Assembly (NCBI RefSeq): GCF_023856365.1
Contig: NC_064548.1
Coordinates: forward strand, 496,001-560,000
Origin: Brienomyrus brachyistius
Taxonomy: Eukaryota; Chordata; Actinopteri; Osteoglossiformes; Mormyridae
DNA length: 64,000 nt
Direction: 5' to 3'
Part shown: piece by piece, positions 50,751 through 62,065 of the stretch
Layout: every line of letters starts with the position of its first letter
Numbering within the stretch: the stretch's first letter is position 1
Program-made: the position numbers and the translations under genes
Notes under the pieces: model-generated
What the model was told of the DNA's origin: nothing
What the model saw: the letters and a program-made list of their open reading frames with translations, nothing else
The model's database searches: none

Positions 50751-52200
50751 GTCAGTTCTTCTTTATGCGTGAAGGATGGCGCAATGGCCCTGGTGGACGG
50801 CGTGGCCAATGCTGCTGACAGCCTTCGGCTATGATACAGTCCCAATGACCGAGCTGGAGCACACTTCCACTTTTAGGATTGGATGGAGAAGCAGCATACA
50901 AGATCGACAGCAAGACAACTTCACCTGTCCAGCAAACCAACCATGCTGAACTGGCCCCTACTAATGGAAGTGAGATGTACTTCTGCAGGGGGTGTTATAG
51001 GGGGAAGAACATCCTTGCGTCTGCCGGAGTGCCCCCTCAAGTGGCTGTGACCGAACTCGATGGATGAATTGGACTGCATGTACTATGGCTATGTTAAATG
51101 CCAAAATACAACGAAATAATGTTCAACGAATGTTATTGACATCTAATCATAGTGCATGGAAGCAACTGTGGAGTATTAGTTCTACTATGTGGTTACATCT
51201 AAAGCCTGAAATACCTCAGTGTAATGATACTTTATGCACTGGGCATGGGGGAATGTATAATGTAGCTACACACCAAGCTCAATGTAGATTCCACGGGTTG
51301 TCCATAATAGCTGGAGGGGCATAATGGTGTCGTGGATCGCCCAGGGGAAGCCCCTATGATGTCACGCGGGACTCCCCTGCCACACCCCCGCTGGTTTCCC
51401 TAGGAGGGAGTTGAGCAGCGGCCGTAGCGCTTCTACACCTGTCCCGAGAACCGGCAGGACCGGTTACCGTTTGCCCTCCTCTACCAGCTGATGCCCGTCG
51501 GGGTAATCGGCGAGCCTTTTTATTCGTGTTTGGCACACCTTCAGCCCTCCGTGCTAAGTTCCAGCGTTTATTCCCTGACCTGTCTCCACCTCTGTTCTGC
51601 CTCTTCCGCCCTTCGCTTATAGCCTAGCCCTCTCACTGCCGATGCCGATCGCCTGACCACCTGTCTGTTTTCACTACCTCGATTTTGGATTTTTTTTGTC
51701 TCTGTCCTGTTGCTCTCTCTCCCGGAGTTGACGGAGAAGATAAATATTGGACTGATCCGCTATAGCGTCCTCCTTATTTTCCGCAACCCCCGCCGTGATT
51801 AATGGACTCTACAGGTAAAGGGAGAATAGCTAGATACCTATACTAACAAAAGGTATGATATACGAGATTGTGATAAAACTGATAGAGGATATATATGCTC
51901 ACTACGAACACGTCATACTAACCCATGTTTTGATACGAAGGGAAACGTGTGCCAATAGTACTATTGGCCCCCCCGAGATATGCTATTTGAAGTCGGTCCT
52001 CACATCCTTTGTGTGAGTACCATCCACGTCCATGAACATCTACCATACGTGCCGTATTCCGGATGTTAGAATAACACATATATTTGGAAATGGCAAAACA
52101 AAACATATTGGTTAAAAATTCGAACACCTTATGAAAGTATAAACCAAACGCAAATGTCACAAGCAACGCAGTTACTGAATATTTTTGAATGTGTGAAACT
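50751..52200 (+). pseudogene. Possible retroviral envelope-like debris interrupted by an LTR-like block
   Basis: Cys-rich coding-like pieces occur in more than one frame on both sides of 51325-51812, with many stops and frame changes. Spaced Cys and Trp and short polar segments are reminiscent of an endogenous retroviral surface subunit, but no fusion peptide, heptad region or cleavage site was recognised. Heavily decayed and not able to produce a protein. It could be something else. Confidence 0.2.
51325..51812 (+). mobile_element. Possible solo LTR
   Basis: A block unlike its flanks starts near TGGTGTCGTGGATCG and ends near GGACTCTACA. It has a pyrimidine-rich middle and an ATAAATA element near 51742. 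TG..CA borders fit an LTR. The flanking bases (CATAA / GGTAA) match only in part, so the target duplication is not secure. Confidence 0.35.
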
Positions 52201-53240
52201 AACGTCAATATCTGTCATTGCTTGTTGCACATGCTTGAAAATTAGTCAGAAATCTGTCCACTTAAAACTACGTAAATAAATTCTCTACTTGATGGGCTGG
52301 TGCTGAATGAATAGGCCAGCTGGCCAACTTGTGTCTGTGCCACTGACTGGCATCCTGACATATAATGACTTTTCCCCCCTCACTGTAAAAAGTCCAGACA
52401 GCAAATTAGTTAACAGTAATTAGTAATCACGTGTAGTTCTCATTTATCGTGATGTAAACTTCAAAACCTTTTCTGCACATTTTAATGATTTTATTAATAT
52501 TACCTAATTTGTTTATCATTTTCTGCAATCACTGTATGTTAAAGCAAGTTTTAAAACTAGCTGTAAAATTATTGATGCTGTTGTTGAGCTGAAATTTGTT
52601 GCCGGAGCCTTAGGATATGCCTCTATACACAGGAGTGAGGGGATGGATACACTATTCTATGGATGCCTCTGAAGAGAATAATTATCCCGATTTTATATTG
52701 AGAGAGATGGTTAATTCCATTTTAATGCAGACTGGGTTCACAGCCCCTGTTCTGCCCTTGATCTTTTGCATGCATGCTATCATGTATTAGTTTACTCTGA
52801 ATTTTGATCACATGTCAAACTAAATAAATTTTGGACTGGATTCCATGTTTTTACGCTGTAAGTTACATTTTTATTTCAGCATAATTATAAGATCCCGCAG
52901 GTAGAAAATAAGTCTGTTACTTAATAAATGACCATAAAGTAGTTGCTGCTGTATATATTCCATAAATATACTGAACTGGAGTTCTATGCATCCTTACAAA
53001 GTAATAACTGTAAGCGTTCTTTAAGTATGAAAGAGTTTAGGACATTGTCACCTGCAGTGGATGGCCACATGTCCCCATAATTATAACTTTAGATTATATT
53101 TCTGCATGACTGAGTATTCACTGAGTAACTGGTAGTGTTGGATGGTATTCACGCCTCATATTTACCATTTATATCAGTCTTCAAAGTGTTTAGATTATTA
53201 AGGCTGGTCTTGGTTGTTTTCTTGCCTGGAGAAACAGAAG
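52201..53240. other. AT-rich intergenic DNA, no recognisable feature
   Basis: Only short ORFs. No exon, RNA or repeat border seen. Confidence 0.4.
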
Positions 53241-53291
53241 TTTGATGCCATGACGCCACAGCTGCTCGCCGTTCCTGTCAGTACGGTGGAG
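53241..53291 (+). other. Exon-like fragment
   Basis: A short open frame (KFDAMTPQLLAVPVSTVE) ends at a consensus donor (GTGGAG|GTAAGA) and is preceded by a pyrimidine-rich stretch ending GAAACAG. It may belong with the coding-like piece at 54151. Unproven. The 53292-53900 stretch shows nothing else. Confidence 0.25.
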
Positions 53292-53900
53292 GTAAGAGTT
53301 TGAAACGTTCATCAGCCTGTCAGCTACGCATCTCGCCTGGATACAGGACTCAGCTTTTATTCTTCCGTAATACGCCCTAAGCCCCTCACTCTACTCAATC
53401 TCAGTGCTGTTTGGTAGTAAATAAGTCATTGTCACTGACTGCCACAGATTACGGAAATTAAATGGCACAAGTGTAACCCTGTCATTTTAAAGAGGGTAAA
53501 CTCTGATCAGGAAATTTACGATGTCAGAATAAACTGATTTTTTAAAAGAACTAACTAATGTGCCCTAATAAGGAAATGCATACAATCAGAATAAAATATC
53601 TGTGGTTTTTAACAGTGGTACAGTAACAGTCTGATAAAGAAAGGTATCAGATCAATATATCTATAGCATGTAATGGAACTTGCATGAATATATTCTCCCC
53701 TCCGGAATTCATAGTTCCAGTAGTTATCAGAAATTGCCGTTATTCGGAAAATTACAGACTATGAACAAAAACGGACAATGCAAGAAAATAAAAGAATGTG
53801 TATGACGGAACTCTAGAGTATTTTTGCAAGGGTGGGTACTAGCTGGTTTATGTACTAGCTCACATTCAAGAAACACCATAAATGCTACTCATACACAGTT

Positions 53901-54150
53901 GGGGGGCAGGGGTCAATACATAGACCAAGTCCTTGTGCCTGTAATCGGAAGGTCACCGGTTCAAACCCAGCCTCAGCACGTCTGCGGGTCCTCGAGCAAG
54001 GCCCTTAATTCCCCCCAGCTCCCTAGACGCCCCAACAGGTAGCTGCCCTTCACAGACAACTTACTCCACAAAGGGCATGTTGAGGGAGACACAAAAAACG
54101 CAATATCCCCACAGGGATTAATAAAGTATTGATTATTATTATTATTATTA
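53901..54150 (+). repeat. tRNA-derived SINE, second copy
   Basis: Same family as 81-306: B box GGTTCAAACCC at 53958-53968, body AGCTCCCTAGACGCC, end CCACAGGGATTAATAAAGTA and (TTA)n to 54150. The A box is decayed. Confidence 0.85.
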
Positions 54151-54375
54151 GAAGTTGTAGACGATGAATTCCAGCTGAATGATGTTAATTTACACATTGC
54201 TGAAACTAAAGTGGAACACCTCAACATAAATGATCTAGAAGCAGGCAGTGTGAAGGTGTCCACATCACATGGCGATGTGGTGAAGGGGCCTCTGCAAACA
54301 ACGTATGGGAAACAGAAGAAAGGAAAGAACCGGCAAAATTACACCCCACTGTCAAAAACGAGAGCCGGTGGCTGA
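54151..54375 (+). pseudogene. Coding-like fragment, possibly FAM185A-like
   Basis: A 74-codon open frame directly after the SINE tail contains FQLNDVNLHIAETK and LEAGSVKVSTSHGDVVKG. The alternating beta-strand pattern recalls the repeats of FAM185A/DUF4097 proteins. It then reads into Lys/Gln-rich sequence and a TGA at 54373-54375. It looks like one exon or a fragment of a host gene broken by the SINE. The identification is weak. Confidence 0.25.
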
Positions 54376-54639
54376 AGCTGAACATCCTTCTCAGCCTGTT
54401 ATTTGAATTTGTCAAATTGTTTTTAATCATTGTGGGATTAGCCCCATTGAACCCTTCACATACATACTTACAGCATCTCTAATATACTTTGAATTGTAAA
54501 CATGTTTCTTCTCTACATCCATTTATTTCTTACCTATTATGCAATGTAAGGGGAATCTTACTAATGCTAATAATTACAACTAATATTGTAACTGTGTTTT
54601 GCTTATGTTTGGAAGTCCTGGGTTAAGGACGAGGAGTTT

Positions 54640-55265
54640 TGTGCGTGCATGCGTGCCTGCATGTGTGCATGCCTGTGTAAGTACCTACCTGTCTGCGCGT
54701 CTGCCTGTGTGCGTGCATGCCTGCTTGTGTGGGTGCGTGCATGCCTGTGTAAATACCTACCTGTCTGCGTGCCTGTGTACATGTCTGCCTGTGTGAGTGC
54801 ATGCGTGCTTGTGTGGGTGCGTGCATTCCTGTGTAAGTACCTACCTGTCTGCGCGCCTGTGTGTGTCCGTGTGTGTGCCTGCCTGTGTGTATATGTCTGT
54901 GTGTGTGCATGCCTCTGTGCATGCCTGTGCTTGCGTGCCTGTGTCCGTGCATTCCTGTGTGCTTGTATGCACCTGTGTCTCTGTGTGTCCTTGCATGCAT
55001 GGGTGCCTCTGAGTGCCTGTGAGCCTACCTGTGTCTGTGCCTGCCTATGTGTGTGTGTGTCTGCGTGCGTGCCTGTGTGCGTACATTTGTGCGTGCCTAT
55101 GTGTGTGTGTGCCTGCCTGTGTGCGTGTGTGCTTGACTGTTTGGAGGAGTGCCTTTATGCATGTGTGCATACTTGCCTGTCTGTGTTCGCGCGCGCTTGC
55201 CTGTCTGCCTGCCTACTTACATGCCTGCCTACTTACATGCCTGCCTACTTACATGCCTGCCTGTG
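54640..55265 (+). repeat. TGCATGCCTGTG-type minisatellite
   Basis: Irregular TGTG/CTGCC units with a higher-order repeat: GTAAGTACCTACCTGTCTGCG recurs at 54677, 54749 and 54833 (spacings 72 and 84). The right end has a 16-bp repeat (GCCTGCCTACTTACAT) in three copies near 55213-55260. It gives long Cys-rich ORFs by composition only. Confidence 0.9.
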
Positions 55266-55267
55266 TG

Positions 55268-55517
55268 CACCATTCACACTCATGGTCAACTTGTTAACTC
55301 CAATTAACCGCAGTATGTTCCCAGAGGCGGGTGGCACGGTGATGCAGTGGTTAGCGCTTTCGCCTCACACCTCTGGGATTTGGGTTTAAATGCGGCCCTG
55401 AACAGGAGAAGCCCCTGCGGCCCTGAACAGGAGAAGCAGTTTCAGAAGATGGATGGTTGGATGGTCCCAGAGTTGTGAGACAACAGTGCTAACCACTGCA
55501 CCACTGTGCCATCCCCA
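55268..55517 (-). repeat. tRNA-headed SINE (minus) interrupted by another SINE
   Basis: Minus-strand copy: CAATTAACCGCAGTATGTTC at the left, and GTGCTAACCACTGCACCACT (complement of the head) at the right. It lacks part of its middle. A plus-strand copy of the same superfamily sits inside. Confidence 0.75.
55327..55464 (+). repeat. Nested short SINE with 8-bp target duplication
   Basis: Head GTGGCACGGTGATGCAGTGG, tail AGATGGATGGTTGGATGG. Flanked by TCCCAGAG at 55319-55326 and 55465-55472. The inside has a 22-bp duplication (GCGGCCCTGAACAGGAGAAG, twice). Confidence 0.85.
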
Positions 55518-55956
55518 TGTATGGGATATATAGGAGAAAACTGTAACAGGTTATCCAGTGTGTAACATGTCAAATCATATGACCCAGCCTGTTCCTAAAG
55601 GGGACTCGAGAGATTCTGAGTTTAAGAGCCAATAAGGCACAGTTTAAGTCTCTGTAGTGTAAAAATAATGTAACAACAAACAGTTCTATCAACCTGTATG
55701 AAGCATATGCAAAATCAATGAACAATGCAAAAATAAGTGTAACTGTCCTGCACTATGTAGCGTATAGTATAGTCATATATACTTAGTCAGTTAATTTTTA
55801 ATTAGTTACAATTTTGATACAAATTACTATACATTTTAGAAGAAAAATGTTCTATCTATAATTTCTCATGTGTCAGTAATGGCTGGCTGCTTTTGCCAGG
55901 TTCCATGTATAAAGTAAATAAGGCTGAATTTTACTTAAATATTTGTAGTGCTGATA
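55518..55956. other. Intergenic, downstream of the HECT locus
   Basis: No feature recognised. It would contain the 3' UTR of the minus-strand HECT gene. Confidence 0.4.
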
Positions 55957-56971
55957 TTAGGAAGAACCATCATTCTTTAGAATTCCACATCCTTTTAAGT
56001 TTGGTTCTAATTGTGGTTGAGGAATACCTTCTCTTAGCATCCAAGAGATAGCTTCATTTTCGATTTTGTATTTGTCGCTCCCTCGCTCAGACCTTTGTTC
56101 TGTAAACTGCTGTTCAATACTCTCAGCTGTAAGCTTTTCGTTGATCTTTGTAAATACCGTTCTGAATACGCCTGGATGGCTCTGGATAGCATCCAGTAGT
56201 CCACAGCTACGAAGCCCATCCTGGAACCTATAAAAAATTTTGATACATTGATCAAAAGAGAAAAAAAACATCCACTAATTTTGAATGCCCTATAAACTTT
56301 GAACATGGATAATACATGATGAGGAACATGCCTTTCAAAGTGTTTCCTTATCCTGAAGGACAAACCAATTAATGACGTCTTGCACCACTTCATTTTTATT
56401 ACTGACAGAGATGCTTCGCAGACATCCAGCCAGCATCAGGTGGGTCTCACATCTTTCAACAGCTTTGTTCAGGTTTTTCTTAAACTCTGAAGCCACAACT
56501 TGACACTGGATTGAAAACATTTATTTTTACAGTGAATTATTTGTTCATGCAAACATTAATATCAAGCTTTTCAAATGCACATGAGCATAAAGAGAACTGA
56601 CAAAACGTACTAAAGAATACGTAAACATTGCTATAAACACCATTTTAAAATTGTACAGCAGTCTGAAATGCAATTATTCACGTTCTTCCCCTACCTCTGA
56701 CAGCAAGCTTTTTAATTCATGATCATGAATGTCCTCAATGTCTGCACTTTCTGCACCTGACACTATGGCTTGATACAAGACTGGAGCAAAGAAACGTGGG
56801 GATGGTCCTCCTTGAACTATGCCCATTGCAATCAACTCTCCTGCATAAAAGTAGCTGTTTTCTTTTAAAGCTACCAGAGAAAGATGAGAAATCATGCAAT
56901 TACATTCTCAACAGTAACCAAAGCCTGACATATATATGAAATGTTTGATGGTTTCCCTCTGCAACACTTAC

Positions 56972-57266
56972 ACACATATATGGCACTCCAAAACTCGCTG
57001 GTAGTCAGAACCTGTGAACACTGGGCTCTGCCTTATATGTTGAAATGCAAGTCTGAAGAACTCCCTCATTGGGCCACCCATATAAACTGCTTCTACAGAA
57101 TTTCCCTCATAAGTGAATTTGGCATCAATTCTCTTTCTGGCAGAGAAATTTGGTCTCCTCATTGTGCGGACAGCACCATCCTAAATGTTCTTCCGGTTGA
57201 TGTTGAAGCGAAGAGCTTCATCCTTATCAATATTCCTTTTGCAGCATATGCAAGACATCCTGCAGC
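56972..57266 (-). other. HECT locus exon 4: start of the HECT N-lobe
   Basis: Acceptor CTTTTCAG, donor GT|GTAAGT. Contains INRKN-I-stop-DGAVRTM, where other members have Trp at the stop, then YEGNSVEAVYMGGPMREFF. Confidence 0.65.
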
Positions 57267-57674
57267 CTGAAAAGACAGTCACACAACCAAACATAAAAAA
57301 ACACTACATAACAAAATTGCGACATTTGAACATTAAACTCACTTGACATTTCTATCAATGACTCTTCTATAGCTCGACTGATTTGTTCATCCTCTGACTC
57401 ACTCACATCAGAGCAAACAAGGTCCAAATAGTCCCTGAAAAAATTGTGAAGTACAAGGTGCTTCCTCTGCCTGGCATCTGGTATCTGGCTGTTGGTTTTG
57501 CTTTACAAGAAGAAGAATATAAAGACATTTTCATTTAAATGATACATTAAAATCACTCAGCATACATCTAAATACTTTAACAAATGCTCAGCGAGTTTTA
57601 AAGTCCATTTAACACACATTCAAATAATGTCTCAGGTGATGCAAGACAAAAAAAGTCTAAATCATGTATTTTAC

Positions 57675-57763
57675 CTTGAGCACTGTTCAACATGCTGAAC
57701 TAGAGACTGCATGGGAATATAATTTCTACAGGTCTGACATTTTTCCAGCACCAATGCTTGGCC
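57675..57763 (-). other. HECT locus exon 2: CxxC..H..C zinc finger
   Basis: QALVLEKCQTCRNYIPMQSL then VQHVEQCS, bounded by acceptor TTAAG and donor AAG|GTAAAA. The Cys/His spacing resembles a UBZ-type ubiquitin-binding finger. The exon itself is undamaged. Confidence 0.55.
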
Positions 57764-58800
57764 CTTAAGGTAGAAAGCATAACAGTTAAACACAGCATAA
57801 TACAAACAAGACATATGTAAATCTCTGAACATAACTCTATTTAGTAATTATTTGTAGTAGTTTAAAGAAATTGAAGATATTTCGTAGGAGAAGTGAGATG
57901 CTTTCATGAAACATTTACAAGTGTACAAAAAAGGCAAGATTTTTTGTGACTAACCTCATTAAGCTTACACAATCCATCTGTGCTTATGCTAACTTGGACG
58001 GAGTGGACGGATATAGTCGACTGCCTGATTCAAACCACTCTCTGTTCTAAGGTATTTCACGCTATATCCATTGGGTGGTATTGGCAGAGGTTCCAAATAT
58101 ATTGATCTAAAACATGCCAAAATTTGAAATCCTCCAGAAGTATTAAGTGGTGGATAAGCTGCATACAGGACATCTCAGAGGTCTTTGTAATTGCCATTTT
58201 TATCTGGGAATGTTATTCGCTTCCTACCTAGGCCACAGTTCTGTAAATGACTATGTTCTTCTGGCAAAGGATGGACATCTTTTTCCGCAAAACAGAAGAA
58301 GTCATGTGTCCATGACTCTGTTGTTATACTTGCTCTCTATTTCACCCTTTGGTATGGGTCCCTTTGTCCTCTTAAAACGGTCATACAACTGGAAGAGTTG
58401 GACTAGATTTCTTTCAATCTGGTCCTGTCTAGATGTGTTAAATTCAGAATGTGCAACAAGTGCAGAAAGACTGGCTGAGGTTGACACCCCAGGTGTTTGA
58501 TTTGACACCAGTGATGTCGCTTCTGCTACAACTATGTCTGAATTTTCAGACTGTCTCATTAATATCCTTGCAGCTTGATGCAGAAGTCTGGCTAACTTTG
58601 GAGACTCGCCACTGGGAAAAAATGCACAATACAGTATGTACTCAGTTATCCAGACATAATTAGTCTAATGTCTGTTTCAGCAAAGAGTAGCTGTAACTGG
58701 TGATTGTGATCTCACACACTACTAAAACAAAAGTTTAACGAATAATATAGCATTAATAAAATAATGTCATATTAAAGTGAAAAAAGTACTTTTAAATCAC

Positions 58801-58918
58801 ATCCATCCATCCATCCATTTTCCAAACCGCTTATCCTATTGGGTCGCGGGGGGTCCGGAGCCTATCCCGGAATCAATGGGCACGAGGCAGGGAACAACCC
58901 AGGACGGGGGGTGGTGTA
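58801..58918 (-). repeat. SINE tail fragment (CATCCATCC type)
   Basis: CATCCATCCATCCATCCATT, then AACCGCTTATCC and GGGCACGAGGCAGGG: the 3' part of the same SINE family as 24888-25217, minus strand. It abuts the CR1 LINE. Confidence 0.75.
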
Positions 58919-59770
58919 GCAGATACTGAATTAGTGGCTCAGCAGCTACAGCGGGATCTTGATTTAATTAGTGACTGGGCCGATACCTGGCAGATGAAAT
59001 TTAACGTCGATAAATGTAAGGTACTCCATCTAGGGAGCAGAAATATAAAGTACAGGTATTTCATGGGTGTCACTGAAATAAAGGTAGCTGATCATGAGAA
59101 AGACCTTGGTGTGTATGTTGATGCTTCCATGTCCCATTCTCGCCAGTGTGGGGAAGCAATAAAAAAGGCCAATAGGATGTTGGGGTATATCTCCAGGTGT
59201 GTGGAGTTTAAGTCAAGGGAGGTAATGCTAAGATTATACAATTCCTTGGTGAGACCTCACCTAGAATATTGTGTGCAGGTTTGGTCACCATATCTTAAAA
59301 AGGACATTGTGGCCTTAGAAAAGGTGCAGCGTAGGGCTACAAAAATGATTCCTGGTCTTAGAGGAATGTCATACGAGGAACGGTTACTTGAGCTAAATCT
59401 GTTCAGTCTCAAGCAAAGGAGATTGAGGGGGGACATGATCTAGGTATATAAGATTCTAACAGGTTTGGATGCTGTTCAACCAAATAGTTACTTCAGCATT
59501 AGTTTAAATACACGAACTCGTGGCCATAGGTGGAAATTAGCGGGAGAACATTTCAAGCTGGATTTAAGGAAGCACTTCTTTACGCAGCGTGTAGTCAGAG
59601 TATGGAATAGCCTTCCTGATAATGTAGTGCAAGCTGAATCCTTGGGTTCCTTTAAATCAGAGCTAGATAAGATTTTAACGACTCTGAGCTATTAGTTTAG
59701 TTCTCCCCAAGCGAGCTTGATGGGCCGAATGGCCTCCTCTCGTTTGTATAGTTCTTATGTTCTTATGTTC
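58919..59770 (+). mobile_element. CR1-clade LINE, 5'-truncated
   Basis: Contains the C-terminal third of the RT ORF and the complete short 3' end (TTCTTATGTTCTTATGTTCT). It shares its last 275 bases with the insertion at 37329-37602. Confidence 0.88.
58934..59695 (+). pseudogene. CR1 reverse transcriptase C-terminal part, one stop
   Basis: LQRDLDLISDWADTWQMKFN, KCKVLHLGS, EKDLGVYVDASMSHS, LVRPHLEYCVQVWSPYLKKD, QRRATKMIPGL, then a TAG at 59441-59443 where Glu is usual (DMI-stop-VYKILTGLD). The same frame continues to SELDKILTTLSY and the true stop at 59693-59695. The RT palm is missing. Confidence 0.88.
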
Positions 59771-60500
59771 TGATTACTTCTGTTGCTTAGTTCGATGTTA
59801 TTTTATTTCCAGGTGTGATGTGCCGAGTATGAAGCTATTCGCCGCATTATAAGTATGAAAAGAAGACAGAATATCAAAAATATCGAGGCAGAATTAATTC
59901 AACAAAGTATCAAAAATATTATTCAAGAAAATGAAACACTTCTTGCGACTGAAGGCGTCTGTCGTCGAAAAGCGAAGCATTACTGTCGCCTTTAAATGAT
60001 GTCACATTTGCGACGTTTTACAGGAGGTAGTTAATCTTAACTTCAGGTTTGTCTGTAAAATATCATAATAAACAAGTAATGTGAGTTTTCAGTTTGCTTA
60101 AAGCAAGATAAATGAAGTTACACTTCCTTTAAAATGAAAGATTACAATCCGTGGCAGAGGGGCAGTTTGCAGCACAACACCGGCATTAAACATCAGCATA
60201 ATTAAAGCCAAACTAAACGAGTTTAGCGTCATTCGGTAATCACATAGCACAATTATATAACTTAATACATACATATAATGTAAGGACTTCCATATATTGC
60301 TGACCAGGAAAAACTTTAAGTTCTAACACGCTGTCAGCGCGTGCCTCGGTGTCCCCACAGTGCACCCACAGTCCTTTGCATGCACCGGTGCGCCCTTAAA
60401 ACTGCAGGAGCCTTCTTACAGGCATGATTTTTATGATCGCGCATTGCATTTGTTTGACTTTATTAGGCTAAAACTTTTGTTCTAACTCAGACTTTCAGTT
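59771..60500. other. Intergenic DNA, no recognisable feature
   Basis: A short open stretch near 59850-59990 on the plus strand (Lys/Glu/Gln-rich) is too weak to call. Confidence 0.4.
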
Positions 60501-60576
60501 TCATGATGCAGGCCCCAGGTGCTACACAGTTAATGGTCCCTGAGTGCACCACAGCTTTCGCTATAAAACAATCTCT

Positions 60577-61071
60577 CTACAGCCATATTTGGGGGCTGCC
60601 ACAGGGGTGGCCAGAGGTTTCCAAGGAGGGATGTGGCCGCCCCTTGGAGGCGCCCTTGACATTAAGAGGTGGGGAGATACAGTATATTGTCACACTGGGC
60701 CTCCTGACCCTTTGGGCCAGTAAGGCCAGTGTCTCTCTCCGGTAGGCGATCACCTCTTTATGGTGTCTTTCATACTGCTCCATCAGGGCTGCCGGTTCCT
60801 CCCGGATGCCCCTCAGAACAGATATTTTTTCCACCTTCAGACCTGAGGAGCTCTTCACTACATTGGCAGCGAATGTTTCTGCACCAGTGGGCTTGAGTGC
60901 GTGGGGGGAAGGAGGGGCGTGTGGTGACAAGGAAGCAGGATGGTTGGGGTTTGGTGATCTACCAGACTGAAAGGTATTCTGGGGACTCAGGGGACAGTGT
61001 CGCCCTGATGTAGAGGGGCCTATAGGAGGGATGGCTGATGTAGAGGAGCCAGGTGTGGAGGTGCCACACAT
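60577..61071 (-). pseudogene. Unknown minus-strand ORF with a C-terminal helical segment
   Basis: 164 codons. The first 80 residues are Ser/Pro-rich and disordered. Then comes a helical stretch (LMEQYERHHKEVIAYRRETL ALLAQRV) that could form a coiled coil. This layout resembles the tail of Myb/SANT-like accessory proteins of Harbinger-type transposons, but no Myb helix triad or DDE nuclease was found nearby. It may pair with the ORF at 61202-61468. Confidence 0.3.
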
Positions 61072-61201
61072 TGAGGAACCCTGGTGATCACACTACAGGG
61101 GGACAAATGTTGGTGGGCCAAGAGGAAGTGGCTGGGGAGTAGAAAGCACAGATGTCTGGGAGGTGGGTAGACTACAGAGATTTATGCACCCCGGGACTCC
61201 C

Positions 61202-61468
61202 TCAAGTGCTTCTGAGATCTAGGATGGCCAATACTCGGTCCTCCCCAGAAGTGAGAGAATGCAGACTGGTGCTCCCCCCAGCCCACCTCACCTGCTCCCT
61301 CCAGAGTGCTGCAACCATCCTTTTGGTGATGCTGACATCGTCCCTGCACTTCCTCCTCATACCCTCTGCCAGGCGGCAGCAGCCATGGCCCGCAGAATGT
61401 ATCTTTTTTCTTTCATCTCCTGCTATATATTTTCCTGATATATATTTGTCTTTTGCAAAGTGCATCAT
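61202..61468 (-). pseudogene. Unknown basic minus-strand ORF
   Basis: 88 codons rich in Arg and Lys (RRKCRDDVSITKRMVAALWR). Upstream of, and on the same strand as, the 60577-61071 ORF, separated by about 130 bases with stops. It could be the damaged DNA-binding half of the same protein. Not recognised. Confidence 0.22.
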
Positions 61469-61475
61469 GGTATAG

Positions 61476-62065
61476 GAAACGTACCCCAGAGCAGGACTTC
61501 AGACTAAACCATTTTCGGGAAGGGTAGGTGTGCTTGGGGTGAAAAAACTTTACATTAACTGGTGAGATAGATTAATTTTATCTGTACTTTTTTGAATATG
61601 AAGAATTATATTATTTTGGGGGATATCTCCCTATTTTAATGCTGGAGGGAGCCCCTCCCCCCAAATTTATGCCTGACCCACAAACCCACACACTGTTCAC
61701 AGATGAGAACAGCGCAGACCCTGCACGGTCATGTTTGGCAACTCCTTCCAATTTTATAGCCCAAACCAGGAGTAAAAGATGTCGAAAATCAGACCCTTCA
61801 TAAACTTTTCTATCTTCAATGATACTCCATAATGCTGCTTAAAATGAAGCAATGCACGCACAAGTTAAAGCTCTTTTCGTTTTAATGAATGAGGAAAGAA
61901 ATAGTTTTGGATAAAGAAATGAATTAGTCTTTTTTTTCCATGTGAGCATCCTCCTGCAGCCTTTAAATATGGAAAAGTGGCTGATGGATGGACTTCTGAG
62001 TGAAACTCATTACCCCAAATTTTCTTAAATTGGCTTATATATTTACAACATGGTGACTGCAACAA
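61476..62065. other. Intergenic DNA
   Basis: No feature recognised. Confidence 0.4.

Larger units (their letters stand above)
55957..58611 (-). pseudogene. HECT-domain E3 ligase-like gene (G2E3-like), seven exons, with stops
   Basis: HECT ligases pass ubiquitin to substrates through a C-terminal Cys. Exons in transcript order, from splice sites and reading frame: 58611-57955, 57763-57675, 57500-57343, 57266-56972, 56870-56695, 56505-56353, 56227-55957. Exon 1 holds RILMRQSENSD, GLGRKRITFPDKNG, DVLYAAYPPLNTSGGFQIL and NGYSVKYLRTE, as in fish G2E3-like proteins. Exon 2 has a C-x2-C..H..C finger. Exon 4 begins the HECT region (DGAVRTMRRPNF, AVYMGGPMREFFRL). Lesions: a frameshift and a TGA (58175-58177, Arg expected) in exon 1, another frameshift near its 3' end, a TAG where Trp is expected (57181-57183), and a non-GT donor (CAG|GATAAG) after exon 6. 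The last exon lacks a recognisable catalytic Cys segment. Confidence 0.75.

Noticed and set aside
54649..55389. 246-aa Cys-rich ORF, like a metal-binding or toxin-like peptide
   Set aside because: It is the translation of a TGTG/CTGCC minisatellite; all frames give Cys/Val/Ala-rich or His-rich strings.
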